Source of the DNA: Puniceicoccales bacterium
GTDB taxonomy: Bacteria > Verrucomicrobiota > Verrucomicrobiia > Opitutales > UBA953
Length of the DNA: 5,569 bases
Direction of reading: 5' to 3'
Assembly: GCA_031279675.1 (NCBI GenBank)
Contig: JAITIB010000122.1
Span: forward strand, 1 to 5,569
In this document: piece after piece, positions 5,339 to 5,569 of the stretch
How positions within the stretch are numbered: the stretch's first letter is position 1
How the letters are laid out: the number at the start of each line of letters is the position of its first letter
The notes under the pieces: generated by a model
What the model was told of the DNA's origin: nothing
Seen by the model: the letters and a program-made list of their open reading frames with translations, nothing else
Databases searched by the model: none
Program-made: the position numbers and the translations under genes

Positions 5339-5569
5339 ATGACAACGCCGTCCGTCCCTTTTTTCACTGATTCTCCCGTCGCGATTGATCCGTCCTCGCC
5401 GTGTCCCTCCTCTTTGCGCGCGGTGCGGCCTCAAAAGCAGGGGCTTTATGATCCGGCGTTTGAGCATGATGCCTGCGGGGTTGGGTTTGTCGTGGATGTG
5501 AAGGGGAGGGCGAGTCATGAGATTGTCCGGCAGGGGTTGCATGTGTTGGAGCGCTTGGATCATCGGGGG
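5339..5569 (+). CDS. gltB: Glutamate synthase large subunit, N-terminal part
   Basis: The large (alpha) subunit of glutamate synthase transfers the amide of glutamine to 2-oxoglutarate, giving two glutamates; with glutamine synthetase it forms the GS-GOGAT route of ammonia assimilation. The 77 visible residues include GLYDPAFEHDACGVGF (35-50), the N-terminal glutamine amidotransferase (Ntn) signature, with Cys46 as the residue exposed by propeptide removal, then the conserved SHEIVRQGLHVLERLDHRG (59-77). The gene continues beyond the right edge. From the ATG at 5339 the propeptide would be 45 residues, close to the length in enterobacterial GltB; its first 30 are Ser/Pro-rich and unconserved. 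An in-frame GTG at 5423 would leave 17 residues, like shorter propeptides in other bacteria. Base composition flips from C-rich to G-rich at about 5435, within this frame, which favours considering the later start. Transcription is probably independent of the GH3-like gene. Confidence 0.93.
   Translation, partial: MTTPSVPFFTDSPVAIDPSSPCPSSLRAVRPQKQGLYDPAFEHDACGVGFVVDVKGRASHEIVRQGLHVLERLDHRG

Overview
The window reads as chromosomal DNA from a GC-rich, probably Gram-negative-type bacterium. The GH3-family protein with a Sec signal peptide, the near absence of Shine-Dalgarno sequences and the intergenic palindrome style would fit a Verrucomicrobiota (Opitutaceae-like) genome. This taxonomic guess is inference; no rRNA or tRNA gene is present to anchor it.

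Layout, left to right. Positions 1-46 hold the first 15 codons of a minus-strand gene that leaves the window. Positions 254-994 (minus) encode a 246-residue protein that looks like a decayed CobW/G3E-type P-loop GTPase. Positions 1033-2124 (minus) encode a complete chorismate synthase (aroC), 38 bp upstream of the GTPase-like gene and probably co-transcribed with it. Positions 2140-2819 form a 680-bp divergent intergenic region almost entirely built of palindromic repeats: a six-copy 21-bp tandem palindrome array, a perfect 15-bp-stem hairpin, a cluster of small hairpins, and a 176-bp MITE/BIME-like element with 27-bp perfect terminal inverted repeats. Positions 2820-5183 (plus) encode a 787-residue exported protein with the full two-domain GH3 plus fibronectin-III-like architecture, but with the catalytic nucleophile Asp and several subsite residues replaced. 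Positions 5339-5569 (plus) are the start of the glutamate synthase large subunit (gltB), cut by the window edge.

Functionally the genes do not form one pathway. aroC (shikimate pathway) and gltB (ammonia assimilation) are housekeeping. The GH3-like protein is an accessory exported protein inserted between them. The points most worth attention are the GH3 pseudoenzyme, the degenerate GTPase-like gene after aroC, the two palindromic repeat systems between the divergent genes, and a sharp strand-composition flip near both ends of the window.
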